The notes under the pieces: model-generated
What the model was told of the DNA's origin: nothing
Database searches by the model: none
Seen by the model: only the letters and a program-made list of their open reading frames with translations
Assembly (NCBI RefSeq): GCF_018449515.1
Contig: NZ_JAAVUQ010000003.1
Span: forward strand, 248,001-312,000
Reading direction: 5' to 3'
Source of the DNA: Caballeronia sp. dw_19
GTDB taxonomy: Bacteria; Pseudomonadota; Gammaproteobacteria; Burkholderiales; Burkholderiaceae
Length of the DNA stretch: 64,000 bases
Shown here: one piece after another, positions 40,486 through 50,744 of the stretch
Layout: each line of letters starts with the position of its first letter
Numbering within the stretch: position 1 is the first letter of the stretch
Program-made: the position numbers and the translations under genes

Positions 40486-41733
40486 TTAACGCTCTTCCTT
40501 GATTTTTATCGAGGGCGTGTCCCTAAGAAAGAGCGCTTGCAGATCGTTGAGAAAATCCTGTCCGCGCTGCGTGGGCGCAATGCGTTCAATATCGCGCGTG
40601 ATCAAGCCACGACGCTCCGCTTCAACCAGTCCCGGTTCGATCGCGGACATCGCAAGCCCGGTTCGTTCGTTGAACGAATGCACCGGAAACCCTTCCACAA
40701 GACGCAGCGTGTTCAGCATGAATTCGAATGGCAGGTCGCGCGGCCCAACCTCGTGCTCTTCCTGCACCGCCGCGCCGCCGAGCGCTTCATCCATGTACGT
40801 TCCCGGATGTTTGTATCGCACCTGACGCACGATTTTCTGCGGAAACGACAGCTTCGTGTGCGCGCCCGCACCAATGCCGAGATAGTCGCCAAAGCGCCAG
40901 TAATTCAGGTTGTGCCGGCTCTTCCTGTGCGGCTTCGCATAGGCCGACACCTCGTAGCGCTCATATCCCGCCGAAGCCGTGCGCTCGTGAATCCAGTCCT
41001 GCATGTCGGCTGAGGCGTCGTCATCGGGAACGGGCGGCGGGTACTTGGCGAACATCGTGTTCGGTTCGAGCGTCAGGTGATACAGCGACAAATGCGGCGG
41101 CGCAAAGCTGATAGCCGTTTCGATATCCGCCCGGCATTCATCCAACGTTTGCCTGGGCAGCGCGAACATCAGGTCGAGGTTGAAGTTATCGAAGTTCCTG
41201 GCCGCTATTTCAACGGCCTGACGCGCTTGCGTTGCATCGTGAATCCGGCCGAGCGCTTTGAGATGCTGCTCGTTGAAACTTTGGATACCTATCGATAAAC
41301 GGTTCACGCCGCTCGCCCGGAACTGCGCGAACTTCGCGGCTTCGAATGTTCCGGGATTGGCTTCGAGCGTGATTTCGGCGTCGGCATCGAGCGGCAGCAG
41401 CGCGCGGGCATCGGAGAGCAGGCGGTCCAGCCCTTTCGCCGACAGCAAACTGGGCGTCCCTCCGCCGATGAAAATAGTGTGCACCTGCCGGCCCCAGACC
41501 ATCGGCAACGCGCGCTCAAGGTCGGCGCGCAATGCATCGAGATAACGGTCCTCGGGAAACGTCTCGCCTTTCCACTCGTGCGAGTTGAAATCGCAATACG
41601 GGCATTTGCGCACGCACCACGGGAAATGCACGTACAACGACAACGGCGGCAGCGACGTCAGCCGGATACTGCCCGGCGACGTGAACGCCTTGACCACGTT
41701 GATCGTCTGAGGACCGCTTGAGCTATTTGTCAC
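40486..41733 (-). CDS. hemW: Radical SAM haem chaperone HemW
   Basis: A 415-residue protein related to HemN. The radical-SAM cluster motif is C40-V-R-K-C44-P-Y-C47, followed by GGGTPSLLS and EANPGTFE. It lacks the N-terminal extension and the extra HemN residues, so it is HemW, which transfers haem to acceptors, and not coproporphyrinogen dehydrogenase. Its start overlaps the rdgB stop (ATGA), the widely conserved rdgB-hemW pair. An N-terminal extension of about 28 residues is longer than in E. coli. Confidence 0.93.
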   Translation of the reverse strand: MTNSSSGPQTINVVKAFTSPGSIRLTSLPPLSLYVHFPWCVRKCPYCDFNSHEWKGETFPEDRYLDALRADLERALPMVWGRQVHTIFIGGGTPSLLSAKGLDRLLSDARALLPLDADAEITLEANPGTFEAAKFAQFRASGVNRLSIGIQSFNEQHLKALGRIHDATQARQAVEIAARNFDNFNLDLMFALPRQTLDECRADIETAISFAPPHLSLYHLTLEPNTMFAKYPPPVPDDDASADMQDWIHERTASAGYERYEVSAYAKPHRKSRHNLNYWRFGDYLGIGAGAHTKLSFPQKIVRQVRYKHPGTYMDEALGGAAVQEEHEVGPRDLPFEFMLNTLRLVEGFPVHSFNERTGLAMSAIEPGLVEAERRGLITRDIERIAPTQRGQDFLNDLQALFLRDTPSIKIKEER

Positions 41734-42359
41734 GAACCTTCCTTCAACCGCGCCAGCAAATGGCGAAGCGCAATCGCCCGATGACTGCTGGCGTTTTTCA
41801 CGGCGGGATCGAGTTCGGCGGCGGTTTGTCCGAGCGACGGCACCAGGAAATGCGCGTCATAGCCGAAGCCGTTCGCGCCGCGCGGGGTATCGATGACTTC
41901 GCCGTGCCAGCGGCCTTCCGCAATCAGCGGTTCGGGGTCTGCCGCATGACGCACCAGCACGAGGACCGAGAAGAAATATGCGCGCCGATCGGTTTCGTTG
42001 GCGAGGTCGGCGACGAGCCGCGCATTGTTCGCGGCATCGCTTTTCTCTCCACCGTTGAGCAATTGCGCATAACGCGCCGAATACACGCCCGGTGCGCGGC
42101 GCAACGCATGCACGCAGAGGCCGGAATCGTCGGCGAGCGCGGGCATTCCCGTCGCCGCCGATGCATGCCGCGCCTTCGCCAGCGCGTTTTCGACGAACGT
42201 CACATGCGGTTCCTCGGCCTCGGACACACCCAGCTCGCCTTGCGTCACGAGATCGATACCGGCGGTACTCAGCAGCGCTGCGAACTCGCGCAATTTGCCG
42301 GGATTATTCGACGCGAGTACAACGCGTTTCAACGCGTTATCGGAAGCGGAATCAGACAC
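41730..42359 (-). CDS. rdgB: XTP/dITP diphosphatase (RdgB/HAM1)
   Basis: Hydrolyses non-canonical purine nucleoside triphosphates to monophosphates, keeping them out of DNA. The 209-residue protein has [10 protein letters not shown] (17-26), [14 protein letters not shown], and [10 protein letters not shown] with the catalytic Asp pair. It lies between rph and hemW: its start overlaps the rph stop by 8 nt and its stop overlaps hemW, so the operon is tightly coupled. Confidence 0.95.
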   Translation of the reverse strand: MSDSASDNALKRVVLASNNPGKLREFAALLSTAGIDLVTQGELGVSEAEEPHVTFVENALAKARHASAATGMPALADDSGLCVHALRRAPGVYSARYAQLLNGGEKSDAANNARLVADLANETDRRAYFFSVLVLVRHAADPEPLIAEGRWHGEVIDTPRGANGFGYDAHFLVPSLGQTAAELDPAVKNASSHRAIALRHLLARLKEGS

Positions 42360-43113
42360 CGAGCAGCTCCAGCGCGACCTTTTGTTTCGCGATCAACGTT
42401 TCGATACCGCTTTGCGCCAGATCCATCAGCGCGTTCATTTCGGCGCGCGTGAACGGTACGCCTTCGGCCGTTCCCTGTACTTCCACGAAACCGCCAGCGC
42501 CGGTCATCACGACGTTCATGTCGGTGTCGCACTGCGAGTCTTCGTCGTAGTCGAGATCGAGCACCGGCTGGCCGTTGTACACGCCCACCGAGATCGCCGC
42601 GACGAATTGATTGATCGGTGATTCCGCAATCTTGCCGGCGGCCAGCAGCTTGGTGACGGCATCGTGGGCCGCGACGAACGCGCCCGTGATGCTTGCCGTG
42701 CGCGTGCCGCCGTCGGCCTGGATCACGTCGCAATCGATATGCAGCGTGCGCGCGCCCAGCTTGTTCAGATCGAACACGGAGCGCAGCGCGCGCCCGATCA
42801 GGCGCTGGATTTCCTGCGTGCGTCCGGTTTGCTTGCCGCGTGCAGCTTCACGGTCGTTACGGGTGTTGGTGGCACGCGGCAGCATGCCGTATTCGGCGGT
42901 GAGCCAGCCCTGATCACGGCCGCGCAGGAATTCGGGCACGCGCTCGGAAATGCTCGCGGTGCAGATCACTTTGGTATCGCCGAATTCGACGAGAACCGAC
43001 CCTTCCGCATGCTTCGTGTAGTGCCGCGTGATACGCACGTCGCGCAATTGGCCCACGGTACGGCCGCTCGGGCGGATGAACGGGGCGGACGGGTTCAGCG
43101 TGGAGTCGGTCAT
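42352..43113 (-). CDS. rph: Ribonuclease PH
   Basis: Phosphorolytic 3' exonuclease that trims tRNA precursors. The 253-residue protein has [33 protein letters not shown] [13 protein letters not shown], and the phosphate-site [17 protein letters not shown], followed by [16 protein letters not shown] 43113 begins [18 protein letters not shown]; the frame remains open upstream but without conservation. First gene of the rph-rdgB-hemW-MFS operon, divergent from yicC. Confidence 0.96.
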   Translation of the reverse strand: MTDSTLNPSAPFIRPSGRTVGQLRDVRITRHYTKHAEGSVLVEFGDTKVICTASISERVPEFLRGRDQGWLTAEYGMLPRATNTRNDREAARGKQTGRTQEIQRLIGRALRSVFDLNKLGARTLHIDCDVIQADGGTRTASITGAFVAAHDAVTKLLAAGKIAESPINQFVAAISVGVYNGQPVLDLDYDEDSQCDTDMNVVMTGAGGFVEVQGTAEGVPFTRAEMNALMDLAQSGIETLIAKQKVALELLGV

Positions 43114-43446
43114 GGAGGCGGCAAAGTGAAAGAAACGCAGTGAAAGGAGCTTGGGCTTACGGTAAAAAAAGCGAAAAAATCGCGCCAAGGTTCGAATTTT
43201 ATCCGTAATCGGAGTGGGCGTCCGGTGCGGCGTCCCGTGTTTATCCGCGCGCGCCGCATTGCGGCATCGCGTTTCCACGGGCGGGATCGGCAAAAATGGG
43301 ATAATGCCAGCTTCCTCGCCCGGCCAACATTGCCTGCCATTCTCGCGCAGCTTCATACCGGGCGTTTCGAAGCGAACTGGCCGTGCCGCGCAAGCAGCAA
43401 GCAATAAGCAGCAAAGCCGCCACGGCCTTCAATCACGGACGCGACA
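43114..43446. other. Divergent promoter region rph/yicC
   Basis: About 330 bp with no gene supported. GATAAAAT on the minus strand (around 43195-43205) and GGATAAT on the plus strand (43298-43304) are -10-like boxes for rph and yicC respectively; -35 boxes are not clear. Confidence 0.4.
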
Positions 43447-44379
43447 ATGATCTACAGCATGACAGGCTACGCCAGCGCTACGCGCGAAGTAGCGTCGGAC
43501 GGCGCGGGCGCCAATGGCTCGGGCGTGGGGGTATCGGTGGAATTGCGCACGGTGAATTCGCGCTTCCTCGACATGAATTTCCGCATGCCCGAAGACGTGC
43601 GCGTCTGCGAGCCGCAATTGCGCGAAATGCTGATGAACAAGCTCTCGCGCGGCAAGGTCGATATCCGCATCAACCTGAATCGTGCGGAGCAGACGACCAT
43701 TGCCGGCGTGCTCAATCGCGATGCGCTGTCGCAACTCGCCGCGCTCGAGCGCTCGGTGCTGGATATCTTCCCCGATGCCGAACGCATGCGCACCGGTGAA
43801 ATCCTGCGCTGGCCGGGCATTTTGTCGGAGAGCGGGGTATCGGCGGAAACGTTGCGCGACGCGGTCCTCGCGTGCGGCAAACAGGCGATTACCGAACTCA
43901 TCGATGTCCGCGCCCGTGAAGGCGCCGCACTCGCCGCCGTGCTGATCGCGAACGTGACGGAAATGGAAGCGATCGTGGCGAAGGTCACGCCGCTCGTGCC
44001 GGAACTGATCACGAAGCATCAGCAGAAAATTGTCGAGCGTTTGCAGGACGCATTAGGGATTGCGTCGCCGGAAGGCACGCAAACCAGCATTCCGCGCGAG
44101 GAAATCGCGGAACGGATTCGCCAGGAAGTGACTATCTACGGCATCCGTATCGACATCACCGAGGAATTGCAGCGTCTTTCCGCGCATCTGGCGGAAACAC
44201 GCCACGTGCTGCAAAAGGGCGGCAAAGTGGGCAAGCGGCTCGACTTCATGATGCAGGAGCTGAATCGCGAAGCGAACACGCTTGGGTCGAAGGCGGCGGC
44301 GAAAGAACTCGCGGATTCGTCGATGACACTCAAATTGCTCATCGAACAGATGCGCGAGCAAGTGCAAAACCTGGAGTAA
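43447..44379 (+). CDS. yicC: YicC-family endoribonuclease
   Basis: A 310-residue protein beginning MIYSMTGYA, the YicC N-terminal signature, with [18 protein letters not shown] and the C-terminal DUF1732 part ([19 protein letters not shown]). YicC members are metal-dependent endoribonucleases acting on RNA such as the sRNA RyhB in E. coli. It starts the yicC-gmk-rpoZ-spoT block, the classic proteobacterial order. Confidence 0.94.
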   Translation: MIYSMTGYASATREVASDGAGANGSGVGVSVELRTVNSRFLDMNFRMPEDVRVCEPQLREMLMNKLSRGKVDIRINLNRAEQTTIAGVLNRDALSQLAALERSVLDIFPDAERMRTGEILRWPGILSESGVSAETLRDAVLACGKQAITELIDVRAREGAALAAVLIANVTEMEAIVAKVTPLVPELITKHQQKIVERLQDALGIASPEGTQTSIPREEIAERIRQEVTIYGIRIDITEELQRLSAHLAETRHVLQKGGKVGKRLDFMMQELNREANTLGSKAAAKELADSSMTLKLLIEQMREQVQNLE

Positions 44380-44386
44380 CGCCGCT

Positions 44387-45052
44387 ATGACCGACGCACA
44401 ACGCAACACCTACGCCGGTGTTTATCCGGGCAACCTGTTCATGGTCGTGGCGCCGTCGGGCGCGGGCAAGTCGACGCTGGTCAACGCGCTGCTCGCGCAG
44501 GACGAAGCGATCCGCCTGTCCGTGTCGTACACCACGCGCGAACCGCGTCCGGGCGAGCAAAACGGCGTTCAATACCATTTTGCTTCCGTCGATGACTTCA
44601 TGGCGCGCCACGCCGCCGGCGAGTTCCTCGAAAGCGCGGAAGTACACGGCAACTACTACGCAACGTCGCGCGTGTGGATTGAAGAGCAGATGAAAAGCGG
44701 CCACGACGTGCTGCTCGAAATCGATTGGCAAGGCGCGCAGCAGGTCAAGAAACGCTTTCGCAATGCGGTGGAAATCTTCATCTTGCCGCCGTCGCTGGAT
44801 GCGCTGGAAGAGCGCCTGAAAAAGCGTGGCCAGGATGCGCCGAACGTGATCGTGCGCCGTTTGCTGGCGGCCGGCAGCGAGATGGCGCATGCGCCGGAAG
44901 CGGAATATGTGCTGATCAACGAGAACTTCGAGCGCGCGCTCGGCGAATTGCAGTGTCTCGTTGCTGCCACACGGCTACGTTTCGGTTCACAGTACGCCCG
45001 CCATACGCAGTTGTTTGTCGAGTTAGGCATACACTCGCCGCACGCCGAGTGA
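44387..45052 (+). CDS. gmk: Guanylate kinase
   Basis: Phosphorylates GMP to GDP. The 221-residue protein has the P-loop APSGAGKST (22-30), [20 protein letters not shown] for GMP binding, and [13 protein letters not shown]. It starts 7 bp after yicC, so the two are cotranscribed. It supplies GDP/GTP, linking to spoT downstream. Confidence 0.97.
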   Translation: MTDAQRNTYAGVYPGNLFMVVAPSGAGKSTLVNALLAQDEAIRLSVSYTTREPRPGEQNGVQYHFASVDDFMARHAAGEFLESAEVHGNYYATSRVWIEEQMKSGHDVLLEIDWQGAQQVKKRFRNAVEIFILPPSLDALEERLKKRGQDAPNVIVRRLLAAGSEMAHAPEAEYVLINENFERALGELQCLVAATRLRFGSQYARHTQLFVELGIHSPHAE

Positions 45053-45109
45053 ACGGGGCTTTCCGGTCACATAAGGTAGAATGAAGAACATATCGAGAAG
45101 GAATCAACC

Positions 45110-45313
45110 ATGGCCCGCATCACCGTCGAAGACTGTCTGAAAATGATCCCCAATCGCTTCGAGCTCGCGCTCGCAGCAACGTATCGCGCGCGCCAGCTCG
45201 CTCAAGGCCATACGCCGAAGATCGAAAGCCGCGACAAACCGACTGTTGTTGCGCTGCGCGAAATCGCAGCCGGCCAGGTCGGCGTCGAGATGTTGAAGAA
45301 GGTTCCGGTCTGA
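45110..45313 (+). CDS. rpoZ: RNA polymerase omega subunit
   Basis: A 67-residue protein ([20 protein letters not shown], then [11 protein letters not shown]) that assists assembly of RNA polymerase and forms part of the ppGpp binding site 1. AAGGA lies 7 nt before the ATG, and a TAGAAT -10-like box at 45076-45081 suggests its own promoter. Confidence 0.97.
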   Translation: MARITVEDCLKMIPNRFELALAATYRARQLAQGHTPKIESRDKPTVVALREIAAGQVGVEMLKKVPV

Positions 45314-45375
45314 TTACGGGCCCGGACGTCTACGCGCCTTGTCACTAACCGCGTCAGCAAATCACGGAGGCGACC

Positions 45376-47808
45376 ATGAATCCTGTTCCATCGTCCGTCT
45401 CTGTGGACCCGCATAACGACGTCCTCAGCACAGAGTCTCACTCCGGGGCTCATTCCGAAGACCACGCGCTCGATCATGACAACGCTCATGATGCCGATTC
45501 GCCCTCGGCGGCGCGCAAGTACATCGACGCAGTCCTCGAACAATCGTTTCGCCATTTGTTCGGGCCGACTGCCACGCCGGAAAAGCCGCGCCGCCACGAC
45601 GTAGTTTCCATCGCGAAACTGACCACCGAGCTGGCCGCGTACCTTTCGCCGGAAGAAATCAAGCAGGTCAAGCAGGCTTTCCATTTCAGCGATGAAGCCC
45701 ATCTCGGGCAATATCGTCAGAGCGGTGAGCCGTACATCACGCATCCGGTTGCGGTCGCGGAAATCTGCGCCAGCTGGAAACTCGACGATCAATCGATCAT
45801 GGCGGCGTTGCTGCACGACGTGATCGAAGATCAGGGCGTGACTAAGACCGAGATTGCGGAACGTTTCGGGCCGAAGGTTGCAGAACTTGTCGATGGCTTG
45901 TCGAAGCTCGACAAGATGGAGTTCCGCAATCGCGAAGAAGCGCAGGCGGAAAACTTCCGCAAGATGTTGCTCGCCATGGCGCGCGACGTCCGTGTGATTC
46001 TCGTCAAGCTGGCGGACCGGCTGCACAACATGCGCACGCTGGGCGCGGTGCCACCGGAAAAGCGGCGTCGCGTGGCGCGTGAAACCATCGACATCTATGC
46101 GCCTATTGCGCATCGGCTTGGGTTGAACAACACGTATCGCGAGCTGCAGGACCTGAGCTTCGCGAACTTCAATCCGCATAGGTACGCCACGCTCGAGCGC
46201 GCCGTGAAGGCCGCGCGCGGCAACCGGCGTGAGGTGGTGGGCAAGATCCTTGAAGCGGTCCAGCGCACAATTGCGGACGCGAAAATCAAGGCCGACGTGA
46301 CCGGCCGCGAGAAAACCATCTTCAGCATTTACAAGAAGATGCGCGACAAGCAGTTGTCGTTCTCGCAAGTGCTCGACGTCTATGGCTTTCGCGTGGTCGT
46401 GGATACCGCGCTCGAATGTTATACGTGCATTGGCGCGCTGCATGCGCTCTACAAACCGGTGCCGGGCAAGTTCAAGGATTACATCGCCATTCCGAAGGTG
46501 AACGGCTATCAGTCGTTGCACACCACGCTCGTCGGTCCGTTTGGTGCGCCTATCGAATTCCAGATCCGCACGCGCAAGATGCATGAAATCGCCGAAGCGG
46601 GCGTAGCCGCGCATTGGCTTTACAAGAATGGCGGCGCTGACCTGAACGATGTGCAAAAGCGCGCGCATCAGTGGCTCAAGTCGCTGCTCGACATTCAAAG
46701 CGAAGCCGGAGACTCGAGCGAATTTCTTGAACACGTCAAGATCGATCTGTTCCCCGATGCGGTCTACGTGTTCACGCCAAAGTCGAAAATCATGCCGCTG
46801 CCACGCGGCGCGACGGCGCTGGATTTCGCGTATTCCATTCACAGCGATCTCGGTAATCAATGCGTCGCGGTGAAGATCAATAACGAGTTGCTGCCGCTAC
46901 GCACCGAGTTGAAGAGCGGCGATATCGTGGAAGTGATCACGGCGCCTTATTCGAAGCCGAATCCCGCGTGGCTCGGTTTTGTGCGTACCGGCAAGGCGCG
47001 TTCGGCCATTCGCCACTATCTCAAGACCATGCGGTTGAACGAATCGGTTCAACTGGGCGAACGGCTCGTCGATCAAAGCCTCAAGGGCTATGGCCTGGCG
47101 TTGTCGGAAGTGACGCCGGAAGCCTGGGAAAAGCTGGCGCAATGGACCGGCAACAAGAGCCGTCAGGAAATTTTCGCGGATATCGGCCTGGGCCGGCGCG
47201 TAGCCGCCGTGATGGCGAAGCGCATTGAAGTGCTGATGACCGGTCGCGATGACGACGATTCCCCGCGCGAGAGCTTCAGCACGAATACCGCGCCGCCGGT
47301 TGTGATCACGGGCACTGAAGGTATGTCGGTTCAGTTGTCTGCCTGCTGCCGCCCGATTCCCGGCGACGACATCATGGGTTACATCGGCATCGGGCTGGGC
47401 ATGGCGATTCACACTACCGAATGCCGTGTGGCCCAGCGGATTCACAAGCGCGATCCGGGTCGCTGGATTGACGTGGCCTGGGCGCCGCAGCCGGGCCGTC
47501 TATTCGATGTAGCCATCAAGGTGCTCGTCAGCACGTCGAAGGGCGTGTTCGCCCGTGTAGCGGCTGACATTACGTCCGCCGATGCCAACATTGTCCACAT
47601 CGCCATGGACGAGGACGTGACGCAGGAATCCACCGTGCTGCGTTTCGTCATCCAGGTCAGCGATCGCGTGCACCTGGCGAACGTCATGCGGCGCGTGCGC
47701 ACGAACCCGGACGTGATGCGCATCGCGCGTGAGCGGCCGAGTGACGAGCCGCATCATCGCAATACCGAAGGCGGCATGCGGATCGATCGCGAACGGGGCG
47801 ATTATTAA
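45376..47808 (+). CDS. spoT: Bifunctional (p)ppGpp synthetase/hydrolase SpoT
   Basis: An 810-residue stringent-response enzyme. Order: a variable acidic/His-rich N terminus (1-75), HD hydrolase (HPVAVAEI; LLHDVIEDQ with H147 and D148), synthetase with YGFRVVVD and GYQSLHTTLVGPFG (about 335-385), TGS domain (DAVYVFTPKSKIMPLPRGAT), helical region, and C-terminal ACT domain (VLVSTSKGVFARVAADITS). HD residues are intact, so it is SpoT/Rel-like and not RelA. Stands downstream of rpoZ, whose product binds ppGpp. Confidence 0.96.
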   Translation: MNPVPSSVSVDPHNDVLSTESHSGAHSEDHALDHDNAHDADSPSAARKYIDAVLEQSFRHLFGPTATPEKPRRHDVVSIAKLTTELAAYLSPEEIKQVKQAFHFSDEAHLGQYRQSGEPYITHPVAVAEICASWKLDDQSIMAALLHDVIEDQGVTKTEIAERFGPKVAELVDGLSKLDKMEFRNREEAQAENFRKMLLAMARDVRVILVKLADRLHNMRTLGAVPPEKRRRVARETIDIYAPIAHRLGLNNTYRELQDLSFANFNPHRYATLERAVKAARGNRREVVGKILEAVQRTIADAKIKADVTGREKTIFSIYKKMRDKQLSFSQVLDVYGFRVVVDTALECYTCIGALHALYKPVPGKFKDYIAIPKVNGYQSLHTTLVGPFGAPIEFQIRTRKMHEIAEAGVAAHWLYKNGGADLNDVQKRAHQWLKSLLDIQSEAGDSSEFLEHVKIDLFPDAVYVFTPKSKIMPLPRGATALDFAYSIHSDLGNQCVAVKINNELLPLRTELKSGDIVEVITAPYSKPNPAWLGFVRTGKARSAIRHYLKTMRLNESVQLGERLVDQSLKGYGLALSEVTPEAWEKLAQWTGNKSRQEIFADIGLGRRVAAVMAKRIEVLMTGRDDDDSPRESFSTNTAPPVVITGTEGMSVQLSACCRPIPGDDIMGYIGIGLGMAIHTTECRVAQRIHKRDPGRWIDVAWAPQPGRLFDVAIKVLVSTSKGVFARVAADITSADANIVHIAMDEDVTQESTVLRFVIQVSDRVHLANVMRRVRTNPDVMRIARERPSDEPHHRNTEGGMRIDRERGDY

Positions 47809-47925
47809 CGCCTGGCGTTCGCCTCTTGGCGAGAGCGGCTGGCGAGTTCTGAGTCTGAGTCTGAACCGCCGCCGCTGAAACGCGACCTGCGTGCCTGTAC
47901 CCATTCTGCGTACACAGGGGCACTT

Positions 47926-48417
47926 ATGAAAACATCAGAACTGGAAGGCGCCGAGCTCGACTATTGGGTCGCGCGCGGGCTGCATGACTTCATCCGCGAA
48001 ATCCATTTCACCGATGGCGGCCAGACGCTGTCCATTCGCGGCAATGACCGTGGCCGCGCATGGGACGGGCGCTTCCTGCCGTCGACGTCGTGGGAAGCGG
48101 CATCAGTGGTCCTCGAGCGCGCGTGCCGGCTGGAGATGAACGACCACGGACGGGGCGAAGTCGTGTGCACGGCGATATTCGGCAAGGCCGGTGCGCAAGT
48201 GGAGGGGCGCGGACCGTCGTTGCGTATTGCATTGCTGCGAGCGTTTCTGCTGCATGCGTTCGGAGACACGGTGGACGATGAATTCCCGCATCGTTCGCAA
48301 ATGCTGCTCGGGGAACGGGCGGAACTGCTGGGCGAGCAGAGCGCAGCGGCGACGGTTGAAGATGCACCGTTGCCGGACGGACGGATAGGCGATATCGGGT
48401 CGACTGCGCGGCAGTAA
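47926..48417 (+). CDS. DUF2591 (NinX-like) domain protein
   Basis: A 163-residue protein starting MKTSELEGAELDYWVARGL, the opening typical of the DUF2591/phage NinX family. The middle has FLPSTSWEAASVVLERACRL, also family-like. NinX proteins occur on lambdoid phages; chromosomal copies in Burkholderia are of unknown function. Not in an obvious prophage here. Follows spoT by about 115 bp and is ended by a strong terminator. Confidence 0.75.
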   Translation: MKTSELEGAELDYWVARGLHDFIREIHFTDGGQTLSIRGNDRGRAWDGRFLPSTSWEAASVVLERACRLEMNDHGRGEVVCTAIFGKAGAQVEGRGPSLRIALLRAFLLHAFGDTVDDEFPHRSQMLLGERAELLGEQSAAATVEDAPLPDGRIGDIGSTARQ

Positions 48418-48529
48418 GCAGGTTGCTGCGCCTCGCGCGCCTTGGTCAGAGGGTCCAGTCCAGCGCACGTCCTGGGGAAATCGCCAGACCGGCGGGCAGA
48501 TTTCGCTCGCGCAAACGCCCGCACAAATA

Positions 48530-48559
48530 AAAAGGGCCTTCCGTGAGGAAGGCCCTTTT
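48530..48559. terminator. Bidirectional terminator
   Basis: AAAAGGGCCTTCC and GGAAGGCCCTTTT form a perfect 13-bp stem with loop GTGA. It ends the DUF2591 transcript on the plus strand and the tRNA-Arg transcript on the minus strand. Confidence 0.9.
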
Positions 48560-48564
48560 AAAAC

Positions 48565-48641
48565 TGGTGCGGCTGGCAGGATTCGAACCCACGACCCCTT
48601 GGTTCGTAGCCAAGTACTCTATCCATCTGAGCTACAGCCGC
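48565..48641 (-). tRNA. tRNA-Arg(ACG), copy 1
   Basis: 77-nt minus-strand cloverleaf: acceptor GCGGCTG, encoded CCA, anticodon stem CTTGG/CCAAG with loop CTACGAA (anticodon ACG, normally edited to ICG for CGU/CGC/CGA), T loop GTTCGAATC. Identical in sequence to the copy at 48719-48795. Confidence 0.96.
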
Positions 48642-48718
48642 GCATGAAACAGGGTAATACAAAAAGCTGATGCAGGAAACGCTTGCTTGAAACAAAACAA
48701 CTAAACGCTTTGAAGAAG

Positions 48719-48795
48719 TGGTGCGGCTGGCAGGATTCGAACCCACGACCCCTTGGTTCGTAGCCAAGTACTCTATCCATCTGAGCTACAGCCGC
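48719..48795 (-). tRNA. tRNA-Arg(ACG), copy 2
   Basis: Exact duplicate of the downstream tRNA, 77 bp apart in the same orientation; spacer sequences are unrelated. Both are probably processed from one transcript ending at the terminator at 48530-48559. Confidence 0.96.
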
Positions 48796-48934
48796 ACGCG
48801 AGACCAAGAGTATAGCCAAGCTCTCCCAAAAAAGGAAGGGTTACGCCTCGATTTCTGTAATACCGATCTCCTTCGTGTTACCGTGCACAGGAGCTATCTC
48901 GCTCCTCTTCACGTTATTTTGAGCGGTTTGCACC

Positions 48935-49495
48935 ATGAACAAAGCATTTGTAAAGGAATCGGACGAGAGCGACGACGATCTCGACCTTGAGCAACCCGCC
49001 GGCGTCCCCCCTGGCACCAAGAACTACATCACGCCCGCGGGGCACCAGCGTCTGCGTGACGAACTGCTGCATCTGCTGGACGTCGAGCGGCCGGATGTCG
49101 TGAAACTGCTTTCCTGGGCGGCGTCCAATGGCGACCGGTCGGAGAACGGCGACTACATTTACGGCAAGCGGCGCCTGCGTGAGATTGACCGGCGGATTCG
49201 CTTCCTGACCAAGCGGCTCGACAAGGCGGAAGTGGTGGACAGCAGCCGGCAGGAAAACGTCGATCAGGTGTTTTTCGGCGCAACGGTCGATTACGCCGGC
49301 GACGATGGAGAAGTGCATACGGTGACCGTCGTGGGCGTAGATGAAGTGAATCTCGATGTCGGGCACGTGAGTTGGATCTCGCCTATCGCCCGTGCCTTGC
49401 TCAAGGCCAAGGTCGGCGATACGGTCACGCTGCACACGCCCGCAGGCGTCCAGCAAATCGATATCCTCGACGTGCGTTATCCGCCGAAGGTCTGA
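48935..49495 (+). CDS. greB: Transcription elongation factor GreB
   Basis: A 186-residue factor that rescues backtracked RNA polymerase by stimulating transcript cleavage. NYITPAGHQRLRDELLHLLD begins the coiled-coil, and SNGDRSENGDYIYGKRRLRE contains the DxxEN acidic tip (D and E needed for cleavage). RRIRFLTKRL is typical of GreB over GreA. The first 30 residues form an acidic, non-conserved extension. Ends in a bidirectional terminator shared with the porin gene. Confidence 0.95.
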   Translation: MNKAFVKESDESDDDLDLEQPAGVPPGTKNYITPAGHQRLRDELLHLLDVERPDVVKLLSWAASNGDRSENGDYIYGKRRLREIDRRIRFLTKRLDKAEVVDSSRQENVDQVFFGATVDYAGDDGEVHTVTVVGVDEVNLDVGHVSWISPIARALLKAKVGDTVTLHTPAGVQQIDILDVRYPPKV

Positions 49496-49538
49496 GGCGC
49501 TTCATCTGACGCAATAACGTCAGGAACCTCAGGACGAA

Positions 49539-49566
49539 AAAAAGGCGCCGCAAGCGGCGCCTTTTT
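49539..49566. terminator. Bidirectional greB/porin terminator
   Basis: AAAAAGGCGCCGC and GCGGCGCCTTTTT with loop AA, between the convergent greB and porin genes. Confidence 0.92.
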
Positions 49567-49592
49567 CACATCGGTACAACCTTGAACAAGGC

Positions 49593-50744
49593 TTAGAAGC
49601 GGTGACGAATGCCAACCGTTGCCGAGACTTGGTTCGGGGTCGACGACATGCCTACGCCCGTGATCGGAGCGCCCAGGCCATCGCCCAGATCGATCGCGTG
49701 AACGTATTCGCCTTGCAGGTACACGTCGGTGCGCTTCGACAGCGAATAAGCTGTTTGCAGGGCAAACGTGTGGAACGAAGGCTTCTCGCCGTCAAGACGT
49801 GCGTCCGTGTACGTGTACTCGCCAGCCAGGCTCAATGCCGGGGTCAGCGCGTAACGGCCGTTCAATTCATAGTTGTTGAAACGAGCGTAGCCGCCCGACA
49901 GAGCAACGCCTGCGCCGCCGGTCGCGCCAGCCGTGATGGCTGCTGCGTCTTCAAGCTTCGTTTGCGTGAACACGAAGCCAACGGTTGCCGGGCCGAACGC
50001 GTAGTTCAAGCCAGCACCGAACGTGCGCTGCAGGCCAGCCACGAACGTGTTGTCAGTCGCGACAGCACCGCCGGTGTTCGAGATTGCTGCAGCAGTGCCA
50101 GCACCCGTCACCGAGTTGTTCAGTTGCAAGTAAGCAGCAGCAATATTCAACGGACCGTAGTTGTACGATGCGCCCGCGCTGTAAGCCCGGTTGTTCGAGA
50201 ATCCGTCAGCCTGGTTCGAGAAGCCGTACATTGCGCCAAACTTGAAGCCGGCGTAGTTCGCGCTCTGATACTTGATCGTGTTGTTGACACGGAACGAGTT
50301 GTCGAGGTTGTCGTTGTCGAACGGGTGTGCGAACTGCGTGCCACCGTATTGCGTGCCGGTCAGAGCTAACGGGCCGAGATAGTCGACCACGGAGTCATAC
50401 TGACGACCCAACGTGACGGCGCCGTACTGGTTGCTCGACAGACCAACGAAGGCCTGACGGCCAAATTCGCGGCCACCTTGACCCAGCGTGCCGTTAGCAA
50501 TGCTGAAACCGTTTTCCAACGTGAAGATTGCCTTCAGGCCGCCACCGAGGTCTTCAGACCCGCGCAGGCCCCAACGGCTGCCGTTCACCGCGCCGCTCGT
50601 CATCTTGAAGTTGTGATCGCCGCCTTGGTTGTTCGTGTACGTCAGGCCAGCGTCGATCAAACCGTAAAGTGTCACGCTGCTTTGAGCGTGAGCGGCGGTT
50701 GCAAATACGCCCGACAGGGCGGCGACCATGAGAGTCTTTTTCAT
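49593..50744 (-). CDS. Gram-negative porin (general, trimeric)
   Basis: A 383-residue precursor: signal peptide MKKTLMVAALSGVFATAAHA, then QSSVTLYGLIDAGLTYTNNQ, the standard start of Burkholderia OpcP/OmpC-type porins. SRWGLRGSEDLGGGLKA and GRQAFVGLSSNQYGAVTLGR match the family, and the chain ends VGIRHRF with terminal Phe. About 16 strands are expected, allowing diffusion of small hydrophilic solutes. Ribosome site CTCGGAG is 11 nt upstream of the ATG. A long leader of unknown length lies upstream, and a candidate sRNA is encoded on the other strand about 420 bp away. Confidence 0.95.
   Translation of the reverse strand: MKKTLMVAALSGVFATAAHAQSSVTLYGLIDAGLTYTNNQGGDHNFKMTSGAVNGSRWGLRGSEDLGGGLKAIFTLENGFSIANGTLGQGGREFGRQAFVGLSSNQYGAVTLGRQYDSVVDYLGPLALTGTQYGGTQFAHPFDNDNLDNSFRVNNTIKYQSANYAGFKFGAMYGFSNQADGFSNNRAYSAGASYNYGPLNIAAAYLQLNNSVTGAGTAAAISNTGGAVATDNTFVAGLQRTFGAGLNYAFGPATVGFVFTQTKLEDAAAITAGATGGAGVALSGGYARFNNYELNGRYALTPALSLAGEYTYTDARLDGEKPSFHTFALQTAYSLSKRTDVYLQGEYVHAIDLGDGLGAPITGVGMSSTPNQVSATVGIRHRF

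Noticed and set aside
45202..46860. 552-codon minus-strand frame antisense to spoT
   Set aside because: Shadow frame; spoT on the other strand has complete domain motifs.
48565..48795. Tandem repeat as a CRISPR-like array
   Set aside because: The two repeats are complete, identical tRNA-Arg genes.
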